Positions 43,412 through 54,584 of a stretch of DNA of 64,000 nucleotides are shown here, piece after piece. The notes below the pieces were generated by a model. It was given only the letters and a program-made list of their open reading frames with translations. It did not search any database and was not told the origin of the DNA. Positions within the stretch are counted from its first letter, which is position 1, and the number at the start of each line of letters is the position of its first letter. Source of the stretch: Aliiroseovarius pelagivivens (GTDB lineage Bacteria; Pseudomonadota; Alphaproteobacteria; Rhodobacterales; Rhodobacteraceae); contig NZ_OMOI01000002.1 in the NCBI RefSeq assembly GCF_900302485.1, positions 186,001-250,000 of the forward strand, written 5' to 3'. Position numbers and translations under genes: made by a program.

Positions 43412-44036
43412 CGGATTGCATCTGGATCAGGTCCGCATCCTGAAAGACGGCGCACCGCTGATCGAGATCGACACCCATGTAGCGCCGGGCTCGGTGCTGA
43501 CCATCATGGGGCCAAGCGGCGTGGGGAAATCCACTCTGCTGTCCGCGATCATCGGCACATTGCCCCCTGCGTTTGACCTGCAAGGCCATGTCCGCCTAGA
43601 GGGCCGTGATTTGCTTCCCTTGCCGCCCGAGGATCGCTGTGTCGGGATCCTGTTCCAAGACGCGCTTTTGTTCCCGCATCTCAGCGTTGGGGCCAATCTG
43701 GCCTTCGGGCTAGCCCAAGGTGGCACCCGCGCGGAACGCCGCACGCAGATTGATACGGCTCTGGCCGAGGTGGGGCTGGAGGGCTTTGCCGATCGCGACC
43801 CCGAAACCCTGTCCGGCGGGCAACGCGCACGGGTGGCGCTGATGCGGATGCTTCTGTCCGAGCCAAAGGCGCTGTTGCTGGACGAGCCCTTTTCCGGCCT
43901 TGATGCCGCCCTGCGTGAACAAGTGCGCGCGCTGGTGTTTGACCACGCCAACGCCCGCGCTCTGCCCGTTCTGATGGTCACCCATGATCAGGAAGATGCG
44001 GATGCGGCTGGGGGCGAGGTCGTGCGTCTGGGTTAG
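43404..44036 (+). CDS. ABC transporter ATP-binding protein (YnjD-like)
   Basis: A 210-residue ATPase without a C-terminal regulatory domain, as in YnjD. Walker A is GPSGVGKSTLL, signature LSGGQRARV, Walker B KALLLDEPFSGLD and the H-loop VTHDQEDADA. It ends in a 4-bp convergent overlap with the leftward CbiO-type gene (TTAG shared by the two stops), so there is no terminator spacer between the operons. It energises the YnjC-like permease just upstream. Confidence 0.92.
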   Translation: MANGLHLDQVRILKDGAPLIEIDTHVAPGSVLTIMGPSGVGKSTLLSAIIGTLPPAFDLQGHVRLEGRDLLPLPPEDRCVGILFQDALLFPHLSVGANLAFGLAQGGTRAERRTQIDTALAEVGLEGFADRDPETLSGGQRARVALMRMLLSEPKALLLDEPFSGLDAALREQVRALVFDHANARALPVLMVTHDQEDADAAGGEVVRLG

Positions 44037-44683
44037 ATCCGCACCAGTTTCCCATTTTCCAGACGATAGCCATCGGGTGCGATCTCGGCCCGGAAATCGG
44101 GGGCGTGGCTGACAAGCAGGATCGCTTGATCCAGCCCTTTCAGAATCTCGGTCAAGCGGGCGTAGTTGTCCGGGTCCAGCGCGTTGGTGGGCTCGTCCAA
44201 GATCAGCACTTCGGGTTCCATCGCTAGAACGGTCGCCAGCGTCACCAGACGCTTTTCACCACCAGACAGCTTGTGCGTGATCCGGTCGCGCAGATGCATC
44301 AAGCCAAGACGGGTCAGAACCTGATCGACAATCGCCAGTGCCTCGTCTTTGGATTTGCCAAGGTTCAGGGGGCCAAAGGCCACGTCCTCGGCCACGGTGG
44401 GGCAGAACAGCTGATCGTCGGCATCTTGAAAAACAAACCCGACGCGGCGGCGGACTTCGTGGAAATCGGCCTCTTCGGCGCGGGGTTTTCCAAAGGCTTT
44501 GATGGTTCCGGCGGTTGGCGGCATGAGCCCCATTATAAGCTTCAGAAGCGTCGACTTGCCCGCGCCATTCGGCCCGACAATCGACAGCCGCTCGCCCGGC
44601 TCCATCCGCATGGATGCCCCTTCCAGCACAGGTTCAAGCCCCGGATAGGCGAAATGGATGTCAGTCAGTTCAAGCAACGGCAT
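44033..44683 (-). CDS. ECF transporter ATPase for cobalt/nickel (CbiO/NikO)
   Basis: A 216-residue ECF ATPase with Walker A GPNGAGKSTLL, the Q-loop GFVFQDADDQLF (typical of CbiO/NikO/BioM), signature LSGGEKRLV, Walker B PEVLILDEPTNALD and H-loop LLVSHAPDF. It is the last gene of a leftward five-gene operon that also encodes CbiQ, a NikL-like protein, CbiM and a DUF4198 protein. It overlaps CbiQ by 14 bp. It drives metal uptake through the CbiM/CbiQ module. Confidence 0.9.
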   Translation of the reverse strand: MPLLELTDIHFAYPGLEPVLEGASMRMEPGERLSIVGPNGAGKSTLLKLIMGLMPPTAGTIKAFGKPRAEEADFHEVRRRVGFVFQDADDQLFCPTVAEDVAFGPLNLGKSKDEALAIVDQVLTRLGLMHLRDRITHKLSGGEKRLVTLATVLAMEPEVLILDEPTNALDPDNYARLTEILKGLDQAILLVSHAPDFRAEIAPDGYRLENGKLVRI

Positions 44684-45458
44684 AGGCGACCTCGACCCAG
44701 ATCAGGGCAGCCAGCGCAAGCACCATGGCGCCTGCAAACATTACATCCGTCCGGGTCAGGCGGAACTCTTCCAGCAGAACGATCCGGCCCGAAAAGCCCC
44801 GGCATTTCATTGCCGCCAGAATACGTTCGGACCGTTCAATCGCGCGCACCAGCATCATGCCCACCAAATAGCCATAGCTGCGATAGGTGTGCCAATTCGT
44901 GCCGGGGCGAAACCCGCGCAGCTTCATCGAGGTGCGCAGACGCATGTATTCTTCGCGCAAGACGTCGATATAGCGGATCGTGAACATCATCAGATGGACC
45001 AGCCGCTCGGGCGTCTTCAGGGCGAACAGGGCGTGGCCCATGGTGACCGGCTCCATCGAGCCGACCAGCGTCATCACCGCCAGAATGACCGCGTTGGCGG
45101 TCAGCGCAATCTCGGTCGCGCGCCAGAGGCCTTCCCATGTAGCGTCAAACCCGAACACCGAAAACATCGGCGTGCCGGGCATGGTGAAGGGCAGAAGGAT
45201 CAGGGTGAAAATGATGAACCCATCCATCATCGCCATGCGTTTCAATGTCTTCTGAAACGGCAGACCTGAAATAGCCAAGAGCCACATCGACAGGATCAAA
45301 GCGCCCGACAGAACCCGCAGATCATCCAGCGCAACCACGGTCACGGCGTAGATCACGGTCATCACGATCCGCATACGCGGATCAAGCGAGGACACCGCGG
45401 CCCGAAGCGCGCCGAAGCCAGTAAGCGGCTTGTCTTCCCCTGTCAGGACATAGGTCAT
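44670..45458 (-). CDS. ECF transporter T component (CbiQ/NikQ)
   Basis: A 262-residue membrane protein of the CbiQ family with five to six spans. The family coupling motifs appear as YMRLRTSMKLRGFRPG and then AIERSERILAAMKCRGFSGR, with the paired Ala-Arg-Gly type patterns that contact the ATPase. It couples the ATPase to the substrate-binding CbiM subunit. It overlaps the NikL-like gene by 4 bp upstream and the ATPase by 14 bp downstream. Confidence 0.9.
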   Translation of the reverse strand: MTYVLTGEDKPLTGFGALRAAVSSLDPRMRIVMTVIYAVTVVALDDLRVLSGALILSMWLLAISGLPFQKTLKRMAMMDGFIIFTLILLPFTMPGTPMFSVFGFDATWEGLWRATEIALTANAVILAVMTLVGSMEPVTMGHALFALKTPERLVHLMMFTIRYIDVLREEYMRLRTSMKLRGFRPGTNWHTYRSYGYLVGMMLVRAIERSERILAAMKCRGFSGRIVLLEEFRLTRTDVMFAGAMVLALAALIWVEVAYAVA

Positions 45459-46036
45459 TTGCCGCCCTCCATCTTGCGGCGGGCCGCGATGTAGAAGCCA
45501 AGACCGAAGAGGCCGGCGATATAGCCCAACCCGCCCAGAATGGTCTGCAGATTGTTCTTGTTTTTATAGGCACTGATTTCCTGTCGCAGGGGGCGCAGCT
45601 CGGTCCGGATCATGGTGGCAAGTTCTGCGCGGGCCTGATCGGACAGACCAGACAGACCAGCCGTCGACGCAGGTGCCGTAGCAGAGGCGGCGGAGGTCGA
45701 GACCGCAGCGTCCTGCCCCATCAGCGCGGCCACGTCTGCGGCAGTCATGATGACCTCGGCCACGTGGCCGGCGCCCAGATCGCCGCGGAAGATATGGGTC
45801 ACGGGCTGCATGGGTGTGTAGACGAAGAACCCGTCCGCGTCGGTCTTTGTTTCGCCCAGCTTGTTGCCAGCCTCGTCAAAGACTTCGACCAGCAGATCGG
45901 TGGCCATGTCGCCGCTGGAAAAACCGATCTCGCCTTCGATGTCCGATCCAGACGGAAAAACGGACGAGATGATGTTGTGGGCCAACGCAGGTACAGGTGC
46001 CGCCAAGGCGAGGATCAGGATAAGGGATCGGATCAT
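45455..46036 (-). CDS. NikL-like periplasmic/membrane accessory protein of the metal transporter
   Basis: A 193-residue protein with a signal peptide (MIRSLILILALAAPVPALA) followed by HNIISSVFPSGSDIEGEIG, an Ig/carboxypeptidase-regulatory-like fold (ETKTDADGFFVY), an Ala/Ser-rich linker, a coiled region (DQARAELATMIRTELRPLRQEISAYK) and a C-terminal transmembrane segment (LGGLGYIAGLFGLGFYIAARRK). This order matches NikL of the NikKMLQO nickel transporters; the histidine just after the signal could bind metal. It lies between CbiM and CbiQ genes with 4-bp overlaps on both sides. Confidence 0.85.
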   Translation of the reverse strand: MIRSLILILALAAPVPALAHNIISSVFPSGSDIEGEIGFSSGDMATDLLVEVFDEAGNKLGETKTDADGFFVYTPMQPVTHIFRGDLGAGHVAEVIMTAADVAALMGQDAAVSTSAASATAPASTAGLSGLSDQARAELATMIRTELRPLRQEISAYKNKNNLQTILGGLGYIAGLFGLGFYIAARRKMEGGK

Positions 46037-46650
46037 GCCCAGCCTCCTTTCGAGCCTGCGAAAAGCTCGGGCTTAACGCGGCGGGCCAGGAAGATGGCCG
46101 CGCCGGACAGAAGCGCTTCGATGAAGATGACAGGAATATGCGCCACGAAGACCAGCTTGGCGGCGGGGATGAATTCGTCCCCAGACAAGGCCAGCGAAAA
46201 GGCCACGGCCAGCGTTGTCACGGCGATGGCGAAACCGCCACCGATCCCGCCCCAAACGGCGCCCTGCATGGGGCTGCCGCGGGCGACGAGGCGGCCAAAG
46301 ATCAACCCGGCCAATACAGCCGGTCCCGCGATATTGATCGCGTTCACGCCCAGAACGGTCAGCCCGCCAAATCCGAAGAACACGGCCTGCAAGAGCAGCC
46401 CAACGAACAGCGCCGGAAACGCAGCCCATCCCAGCACCAAGCCAGCCAACCCGTTCAGGATAAGATGGACCGAGCTTGGGCCGATGGGCACATGGATCAG
46501 CGAGGCCACGAAGAAGCTTGCAGACAGCACGCCTGCAGCCGGAATACGCTCTAGCGGCAGCTTTTTCAGACCCATCGCGATACCGCCCACAGCCAAGGCC
46601 GCGCCGCCGATCAGCACGGGATTTGACAGGGCTCCATCTACAATGTGCAT
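46033..46650 (-). CDS. ECF metal transporter substrate-binding subunit (CbiM/NikM)
   Basis: A 205-residue membrane protein beginning MHIVDGALSNPVLIGG. The N-terminal Met-His pair after processing supplies metal ligands in CbiM/NikM proteins, and the later motif PIGPSSVHLILNGLAGLVLGW has a second conserved histidine. About six spans. It captures Co(II) or Ni(II) for uptake with CbiQ and CbiO. The upstream cobalamin riboswitch argues for cobalt; the accessory genes of NikL and DUF4198 type argue for nickel. Confidence 0.9.
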   Translation of the reverse strand: MHIVDGALSNPVLIGGAALAVGGIAMGLKKLPLERIPAAGVLSASFFVASLIHVPIGPSSVHLILNGLAGLVLGWAAFPALFVGLLLQAVFFGFGGLTVLGVNAINIAGPAVLAGLIFGRLVARGSPMQGAVWGGIGGGFAIAVTTLAVAFSLALSGDEFIPAAKLVFVAHIPVIFIEALLSGAAIFLARRVKPELFAGSKGGWA

Positions 46651-46660
46651 CGCGGGCTCC

Positions 46661-47446
46661 TTACTTCAGCTCTGTCGCGTTGATCCACAAAACCGCGTCT
46701 TGGCTCAGCTCTTTGCCGTCATGTTCGGTGACCGGACCCGACCCCAAGGCCGCGAAGCCCCAGTTGCCTGCTTTTGGAATGCCGAAGGTGAAGACGCCGT
46801 TTGCGTCGGTCAGGGCCACAATGGTCCCGCCCGGCATGGCGCCTACGGTGCTGTCAGTGGCTGCGAATGCCTCTAGATCCGGCTCGGCGGCCATGTATTC
46901 GATCTCGATCTCAACGCCCGGAACCGGCTTGCCTTCGGACAGAACCACACCCGAGAAGGTCGATCCGACCACGACGTTATAAGGCTTGTTCAACGGCAGG
47001 ATCTCAGTCGGCAAGCCAGCAGGCTGATCCCAATCGGTGGGCAGCGTGTTGCGGTTCAGAACCGACTTGGTGATCTGCTGGATGTAGATGTCTTCGCTTT
47101 GCTCATAATACGGCGTGGGCACGGTCACGACCACATAGTCGCCCGACCGTTTGACCGGCACGGAAGCCGTGAAAGCGGCGGCCTCATTGTGCTTGCCTAT
47201 AAACGTAGCAGGCGCCACGCGATCCATCAGGTCGGTCTTTGCGCCGTTGTGGATCATGAAGAACTCTTGCGGAGCTTCCATATCCATGGCGTGCCCGTTC
47301 TCCATCGGGTGCCAGAAGATCAGGCCCATCGGCACGTCGCCGGGCTTGTCGATCAGCACTTCGTCGGTGTGTTGCAGCAGGAAATGCGCCTGCGCGGCAA
47401 CGGGTACAAAAGTGGCCAGTGCAGTGGCCAGAATAGTCTTTTTCAT
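46661..47446 (-). CDS. DUF4198 periplasmic protein (NikK-like) of the metal transporter operon
   Basis: A 261-residue exported protein with a signal peptide (MKKTILATALATFVPVAAQA) and a mature N-terminus HFLLQHTDEV, as in DUF4198/NikK proteins. Histidines and methionines cluster at GLIFWHPMENGHAMDME, which suggests metal capture in the periplasm. A C-terminal Ig-like region ends KAGNWGFAALG. Start ATG 47446 follows GAGGAC; the longer frame has no support. It is the first gene after the cobalamin riboswitch and lies 11 bp before CbiM. Confidence 0.85.
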   Translation of the reverse strand: MKKTILATALATFVPVAAQAHFLLQHTDEVLIDKPGDVPMGLIFWHPMENGHAMDMEAPQEFFMIHNGAKTDLMDRVAPATFIGKHNEAAAFTASVPVKRSGDYVVVTVPTPYYEQSEDIYIQQITKSVLNRNTLPTDWDQPAGLPTEILPLNKPYNVVVGSTFSGVVLSEGKPVPGVEIEIEYMAAEPDLEAFAATDSTVGAMPGGTIVALTDANGVFTFGIPKAGNWGFAALGSGPVTEHDGKELSQDAVLWINATELK

Positions 47447-47575
47447 GTCGTCCTCATTCGACGTCACAGGGGTTACCTGCAATCAAGAATGAACGAACGG
47501 GGTTTTGGCACGGGAGGGTCTTTGGACCGCCGGGCCAGACGCTCACCCCGGCGTCCGGTGGAAATGGGCAAATGC

Positions 47576-47769
47576 CCAGCGTCCGGCAGGTCTCCTGACT
47601 TGCGGGTCTTTGCTTGGCTGGCCTTCCCGGGCGGACCCAGTGGCATGTTCAGCTTCGCTCGCCGCTCACAGTTGCGGGGGCAGTCTCGGTTTTGGCGCCT
47701 GTTGGCTACACCTCACCGGGTTCCCTATTACTTTCGCGGTGCTTCTGCACACGCGAAACCGATCGCTGG
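47576..47769 (-). ncRNA. Cobalamin (B12) riboswitch
   Basis: Read on the minus strand, the region has the whole conserved pattern: P1 pairing CCAGCG with CGCTGG at the two ends, a P2 stem (TTTCGCG/CGCGAAA), GGGAACCCGGTGAGG, then CTGCCCCCGCAACTGT, GCCACTG, GGGAAGG, and the exact B12 box AGTCAGGAGACCTGCC (plus-strand 47585-47600). A GC-rich hairpin at 47524-47556 may form the expression platform. It precedes the metal transporter operon starting at 47446, so B12 should shut off uptake. Confidence 0.95.
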
Positions 47770-47881
47770 TTCTGCATGTCAGAACTGGCGGGGACGAGTC
47801 AAGCGAAAGCGCGCGGGGCGACGGGTCGCAGACGCCACTGCAAAAGTCGCAAAAAGCGCAAGGTATTGTTATGAAACAGAA

Positions 47882-48235
47882 TTAACTTCCGCGATACGTA
47901 GAGTATCCATAAGGCGACAACAGAAGTGGTACGTGATAATGCGCCTGTTCGGACATGCCAAAGCGGATTGGGACCACATCAAGGAAAAGCGGGCTTGTGC
48001 CATCTTGACCAGAGGCCCGCAGATAGTCGCCCGCATGGAAGACCAGCTCATAGGTTCCGACCTCGAACACATCAGCGGGCAGGATTTGTTCGTCTGTTCG
48101 CCCGTCGTCATTGGTCACAAGGGTTTTCACCAACGCACGCGCCTCGCCCTCGATCCGGTAAAGGTCAATGCGCAGGCCTTGCGCGGGACAGCCGCGTGCT
48201 GTGTCCAGAACATGGGTGGTCAGATATCCGGTCAT
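47882..48235 (-). CDS. uraH: 5-hydroxyisourate hydrolase (transthyretin-like)
   Basis: A 117-residue protein beginning [21 protein letters not shown] and ending in the tetrapeptide YRGS, the family signature at the C-terminus. Other conserved parts are the His in TTHVLD, the Arg in LRIDLYRI, and [19 protein letters not shown] with the catalytic His. ATG 48235 has AGAGGA upstream; the longer frame to 48394 is not supported. It hydrolyses 5-hydroxyisourate to OHCU, the substrate of the UraD part of the divergent fusion gene starting at 48349. Confidence 0.95.
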   Translation of the reverse strand: MTGYLTTHVLDTARGCPAQGLRIDLYRIEGEARALVKTLVTNDDGRTDEQILPADVFEVGTYELVFHAGDYLRASGQDGTSPLFLDVVPIRFGMSEQAHYHVPLLLSPYGYSTYRGS

Positions 48236-48348
48236 GATAAGTCCTCTCCTCGGCCCCACTATTGGGGGATCCGCACCAACGCGCAATCCTATTTGACGTC
48301 TCGACCTTTCCTTGGAAGGGTGGACAGGAACCAAGCACGAGAGAACCC

Positions 48349-49770
48349 ATGCCAGACAGATACGTACGCGACATGCGCGGCCACGGCCCGACACCGCCCA
48401 ACCCGAACTGGCCGAATGATGCCAAGATCGCGGTACAGTTTGTCCTGAACTATGAAGAAGGCGGCGAGAATTGCGTGCTGCACGGCGATGCCGCGTCCGA
48501 GGCGTTCCTGTCCGATATCCCCGGCGCCGCCCAATGGCAGGGCCAGCGGCATTGGAACATGGAAAGCATCTATGAATACGGCGCGCGGGCGGGGTTCTGG
48601 CGGTTGCATCGTCTGTTCACGGGTGCGGATATTCCGGTGACGATCTATGGCGTGGCGTCTGCCCTTGCGCGCAGCCCCGAACAGGTAGCGGCGATGACGG
48701 ATGCCGGGTGGGAGATCGCGAGCCACGGGCTGAAATGGGTCGAACACAAGGACATGCCCGAAGCCGACGAACGCGCCGCGATCGACGAAGCTGTCCGCCT
48801 ACATACCGAGGTCGTCGGAACGCCTCCGCGCGGCTGGTACACAGGGCGCTGCTCGGAAAACACCGTGCGGTTGGTCGCCGAGCATGGCGGGTTCGACTAT
48901 GTCTCGGACACCTATGACGATGATCTGCCCTATTGGGCCGAGATCGGGGATCGGGACCAGCTGATCATCCCTTACACGCTGGAAGCCAATGACATGCGCT
49001 TTGCCACCGCGCCGGGCTGGGTGACAGGTAACGACTTCGGAGATTATCTGATCGACGCCTTTGACACGCTCTATGCGGAAGGGCAGGCAGGCGACCGCCC
49101 CGCAATGATGTCGGTCGGGCTGCACTGCCGCCTGATCGGACGCCCCGGCAAGATCGCGGGGCTGCGCCGTTTCATCGACCATATCCAACGCCACGATGGC
49201 GTCTGGTGTCCTCGCCGGATCGAGATTGCCGAGCATTGGGCGGCTCACCATCCACACCGACGGATCGAGCGTCCCAGTCAGATGAAACGGCATCGCTTTG
49301 TGACTTTGTATGGCGGGATATTTGAACATTCCCCTTGGGTGGCCCAAGCGGCATTTGATCTCGAACTTGGCCCCGCGCATGACAGCGCGAAGGGTCTGCA
49401 CAACGCGCTGTGCCGCGCCTTCCGTTCCGCCAGCGATGATGAACGGTTGGACGTGCTGACTGCGCACCCCGATCTGGCGGGCAAACTGGCAGCGGCGGGG
49501 CGACTGACTGCGGAAAGCACATCCGAGCAAGCCAGCGCCGGGCTGGACATGTTGACGGATCAAGAACGCGAAACCTTTGTGCATCTGAACACAGACTATG
49601 TGGCCAAACACGGCTTTCCCTTCATCATCGCGGTGCGCGATCACGACAAGGCGTCAATCCTTGCGGCTTTCAAACGACGCATCAGGAATGACCGCGCCAC
49701 CGAGTTTGCCGAAGCCTGCCGTCAGGTCGAACGCATCGCCGAGTTCCGCCTGATGGACCTGCTGCTATGA
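48349..49770 (+). CDS. Bifunctional PuuE-type allantoinase / OHCU decarboxylase (UraD) fusion
   Basis: A 473-residue fusion. Residues 1-about 305 are the polysaccharide-deacetylase-type allantoinase PuuE ([57 protein letters not shown]). The rest, from about 310, is a UraD domain ([17 protein letters not shown] pattern at [50 protein letters not shown]). It therefore joins OHCU decarboxylation and allantoin hydrolysis in one chain. ATG 48349 begins at [10 protein letters not shown]. It overlaps allA by ATGA. Fusions of these two enzymes are known in Proteobacteria. Confidence 0.92.
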   Translation: MPDRYVRDMRGHGPTPPNPNWPNDAKIAVQFVLNYEEGGENCVLHGDAASEAFLSDIPGAAQWQGQRHWNMESIYEYGARAGFWRLHRLFTGADIPVTIYGVASALARSPEQVAAMTDAGWEIASHGLKWVEHKDMPEADERAAIDEAVRLHTEVVGTPPRGWYTGRCSENTVRLVAEHGGFDYVSDTYDDDLPYWAEIGDRDQLIIPYTLEANDMRFATAPGWVTGNDFGDYLIDAFDTLYAEGQAGDRPAMMSVGLHCRLIGRPGKIAGLRRFIDHIQRHDGVWCPRRIEIAEHWAAHHPHRRIERPSQMKRHRFVTLYGGIFEHSPWVAQAAFDLELGPAHDSAKGLHNALCRAFRSASDDERLDVLTAHPDLAGKLAAAGRLTAESTSEQASAGLDMLTDQERETFVHLNTDYVAKHGFPFIIAVRDHDKASILAAFKRRIRNDRATEFAEACRQVERIAEFRLMDLLL

Positions 49771-50258
49771 CCAAGATCACCGCGCGGCCCTTGACCGCCG
49801 AAGCGTTCGCCCCGTTCGGCGATGTTTTGGAACTGACCGACCACGACAGCCTGACCATCAACGCAGGCATGTGCCAGCGTCATCACGATCTGGCGCAGCT
49901 GGACTTTGGCGAAGGGCGTGCCGGGATCAGCCTGTTTGACGGCAAGGCGCGGCAGTTTCCCTATGCGCTGGATCTGGTCGAACGGCACCCGCTGGGATCA
50001 CAAGCCTTCATCCCGATGAACGGCGTACCCCTTCTGGTCACCGTCTGCCCGGATGAAGACGGCAGCCCCGGCACGCCGCATGCCTTCGTGATGCGCCCTG
50101 ATCAAGCGATCAACCTACATAAAGGGACTTGGCACGGGGTGCTGGCCCCCATCGACGCGCAAGGGCTTTATGCGGTCGTGGATCGGATCGGCGATGGAAC
50201 CAATCTGGAAGAGCACAGCTTTGCCGCCCCGATCCTGATCCATCCGCCCGAAGTGTGA
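49767..50258 (+). CDS. allA: Ureidoglycolate lyase
   Basis: A 163-residue protein of the AllA family with RPLTAEAFAPFGDVLE at the start, the HPLGSQAFIPMNGVPLLVTVCPD stretch, and NLHKGTWHGVLAPIDAQGLYAVVDRIG near the end, which holds family-conserved histidines. It splits ureidoglycolate to glyoxylate and urea. It is translationally coupled to the PuuE-UraD fusion (ATGA). Its stop is adjacent to the stop of the convergent protease gene (50258/50259). Confidence 0.93.
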   Translation: MTKITARPLTAEAFAPFGDVLELTDHDSLTINAGMCQRHHDLAQLDFGEGRAGISLFDGKARQFPYALDLVERHPLGSQAFIPMNGVPLLVTVCPDEDGSPGTPHAFVMRPDQAINLHKGTWHGVLAPIDAQGLYAVVDRIGDGTNLEEHSFAAPILIHPPEV

Positions 50259-51641
50259 TCAGTAGAACAGAATATCGTCTACAAGGTTCATCTTGTTGGA
50301 CACGTCTTCGATAATCAGCTTGTCACCATTCCCGAAATCAATGTGCACATTACCGTTCTTGACCGTGCCATTCTGTTTCAACAGCTGCCTCACCGTCATT
50401 CCGGCCGGCACATCATCCTGATCAATGTAAATCTTGTCATTCTGCTTGGCCTTGAAATCGGTGATACGGTCCTTGCCGTCGTCATAATAGAACCGATCCT
50501 TGCCTTTGCCGCCCGTCAACTCGTCATCGCCATCTGACCCGTACAGGCGGTCTTTGCCCTTGCCTCCGGTCAGATCGTCCGATCCGGTGCCGCCATACAG
50601 TTGGTCTGCGCCACTGCGCCCGACCAGCGTGTCTCTGCCGCCGCCGCCGAACAGCTCGTTATCCTGTCCATTGCCCACGATCTTGTCACTGCCTGAACCG
50701 CCCATCGCATGCTCGATCACGGTGCCGTTGGCAACGATCAGATTTCCCTTGTACCCCAACACATCCGAAATGCGCCCTTGACGCAAATCGATGTTCTGGC
50801 TTTGCGCGGTTCGGGAAAAATCAAACGTGTCTTCACCGCCAGTGTCCAACACCGTCATTGCAATGCCAGTCGACCCACCCGCAAGTGATGTAAAATCTTT
50901 CGACGGTCCCTGAGCATTCGAATTGTAGCCCCATGTGGTGTTGCCACCATTTGCGTTTGTCGGTTTGCCATACATGCTTTGGATCGCAGCAACATCCGCA
51001 ATCATGGGTGTCAAAATATAGGCATAGTCAGCGTTGATGTTGGTGTTCTCGAATTGGCTGAAATAGGACATGACGGACATCTGCCAACTGTCGTTGGCAT
51101 AGTGCGCACCACCGGGGAACGACGCCGATCCATTATAATCTCCGCCATGCCCCAAACCCAGCGCGTGGCCGATCTCGTGGACATAGGTCTGGTAGGCATA
51201 GCTATGCAGGTCATACTGCTGCCCTTGATACCAGCTTGGGTGCACATTCACCCAAGACCTGTTGATGGTGCCGCCGGACGTGCTTGACGAATTATATGCC
51301 CCGGCCGCGCCATCTTGGAACACGATATCCGCATTGGACCCGCTTACTTTGGAAAAGTTAATACCGGTCACAACGCTCCAAGCTTCCAGCGCTTTTTCGA
51401 CAAACCAGACACCCGCCGCTTCGAGGCCATCGACCGAATAGCTGAGCGTTCCACCTGTTGACACGGCAAACTTGCGTGCTGATCGCCCAGTATCAGCCCA
51501 GTAGCCGTTCACCAGATAGTCTGCGACCTGATTTGTCGAGTAATAGGGCAGTGACGCAAAAGAGGGCCCTGAAGCCGCCGTAACACTGGCGTCATAGGTC
51601 ATCTCATGGAAATTGTGGAAATCCGTGGTGGCGCTGCTCAT
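50259..51641 (-). CDS. Serralysin-type M10 metalloprotease with RTX repeats
   Basis: A 460-residue protein with no signal peptide. The zinc motif HEIGHALGLGH is near residue 155 and the Met-turn is SVMSYFSQ. About residues 320-420 hold several RTX nonapeptides of the form GGxGxDxLx (for example GGSGSDKIVGN, GGGGRDTLVGR, GGTGSDDLTGG, GGKGKDRLYG). This architecture, an N-terminal protease and a C-terminal Ca-binding beta-roll, is typical of type I secreted serralysins. No type I secretion genes, and no serralysin inhibitor, are adjacent, so export must use a system encoded elsewhere. It may degrade extracellular protein. Confidence 0.93.
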   Translation of the reverse strand: MSSATTDFHNFHEMTYDASVTAASGPSFASLPYYSTNQVADYLVNGYWADTGRSARKFAVSTGGTLSYSVDGLEAAGVWFVEKALEAWSVVTGINFSKVSGSNADIVFQDGAAGAYNSSSTSGGTINRSWVNVHPSWYQGQQYDLHSYAYQTYVHEIGHALGLGHGGDYNGSASFPGGAHYANDSWQMSVMSYFSQFENTNINADYAYILTPMIADVAAIQSMYGKPTNANGGNTTWGYNSNAQGPSKDFTSLAGGSTGIAMTVLDTGGEDTFDFSRTAQSQNIDLRQGRISDVLGYKGNLIVANGTVIEHAMGGSGSDKIVGNGQDNELFGGGGRDTLVGRSGADQLYGGTGSDDLTGGKGKDRLYGSDGDDELTGGKGKDRFYYDDGKDRITDFKAKQNDKIYIDQDDVPAGMTVRQLLKQNGTVKNGNVHIDFGNGDKLIIEDVSNKMNLVDDILFY

Positions 51642-51759
51642 TTTGTTCTCCAGCCAGATATCTGGGGACTACAAAACAAAATTACACATTCGCCGCAAGG
51701 TTGCGATTTTTGCTCGGCGAATAAATGCGGATGGCCCATTCTGAACCATCCGCGTTTTA

Positions 51760-54452
<2,693 letters not shown>

Positions 54453-54584
54453 TGTGATCAAATTCGAAGCCCAAAATGTGACGTGGTAGAACTACGTTTT
54501 CTGCATTTTCTTGCGGTATTCTCTATTGCGTCCCGCTAAAAGGCCCGTCAAACACCTGCAAACTTCGGGCCTTGGAAAGGGCAC

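Noticed and set aside
54453..54584. BioR-type operator before bioMNY
   Set aside because: No TTATMTATAA-like palindrome is present in this gap.
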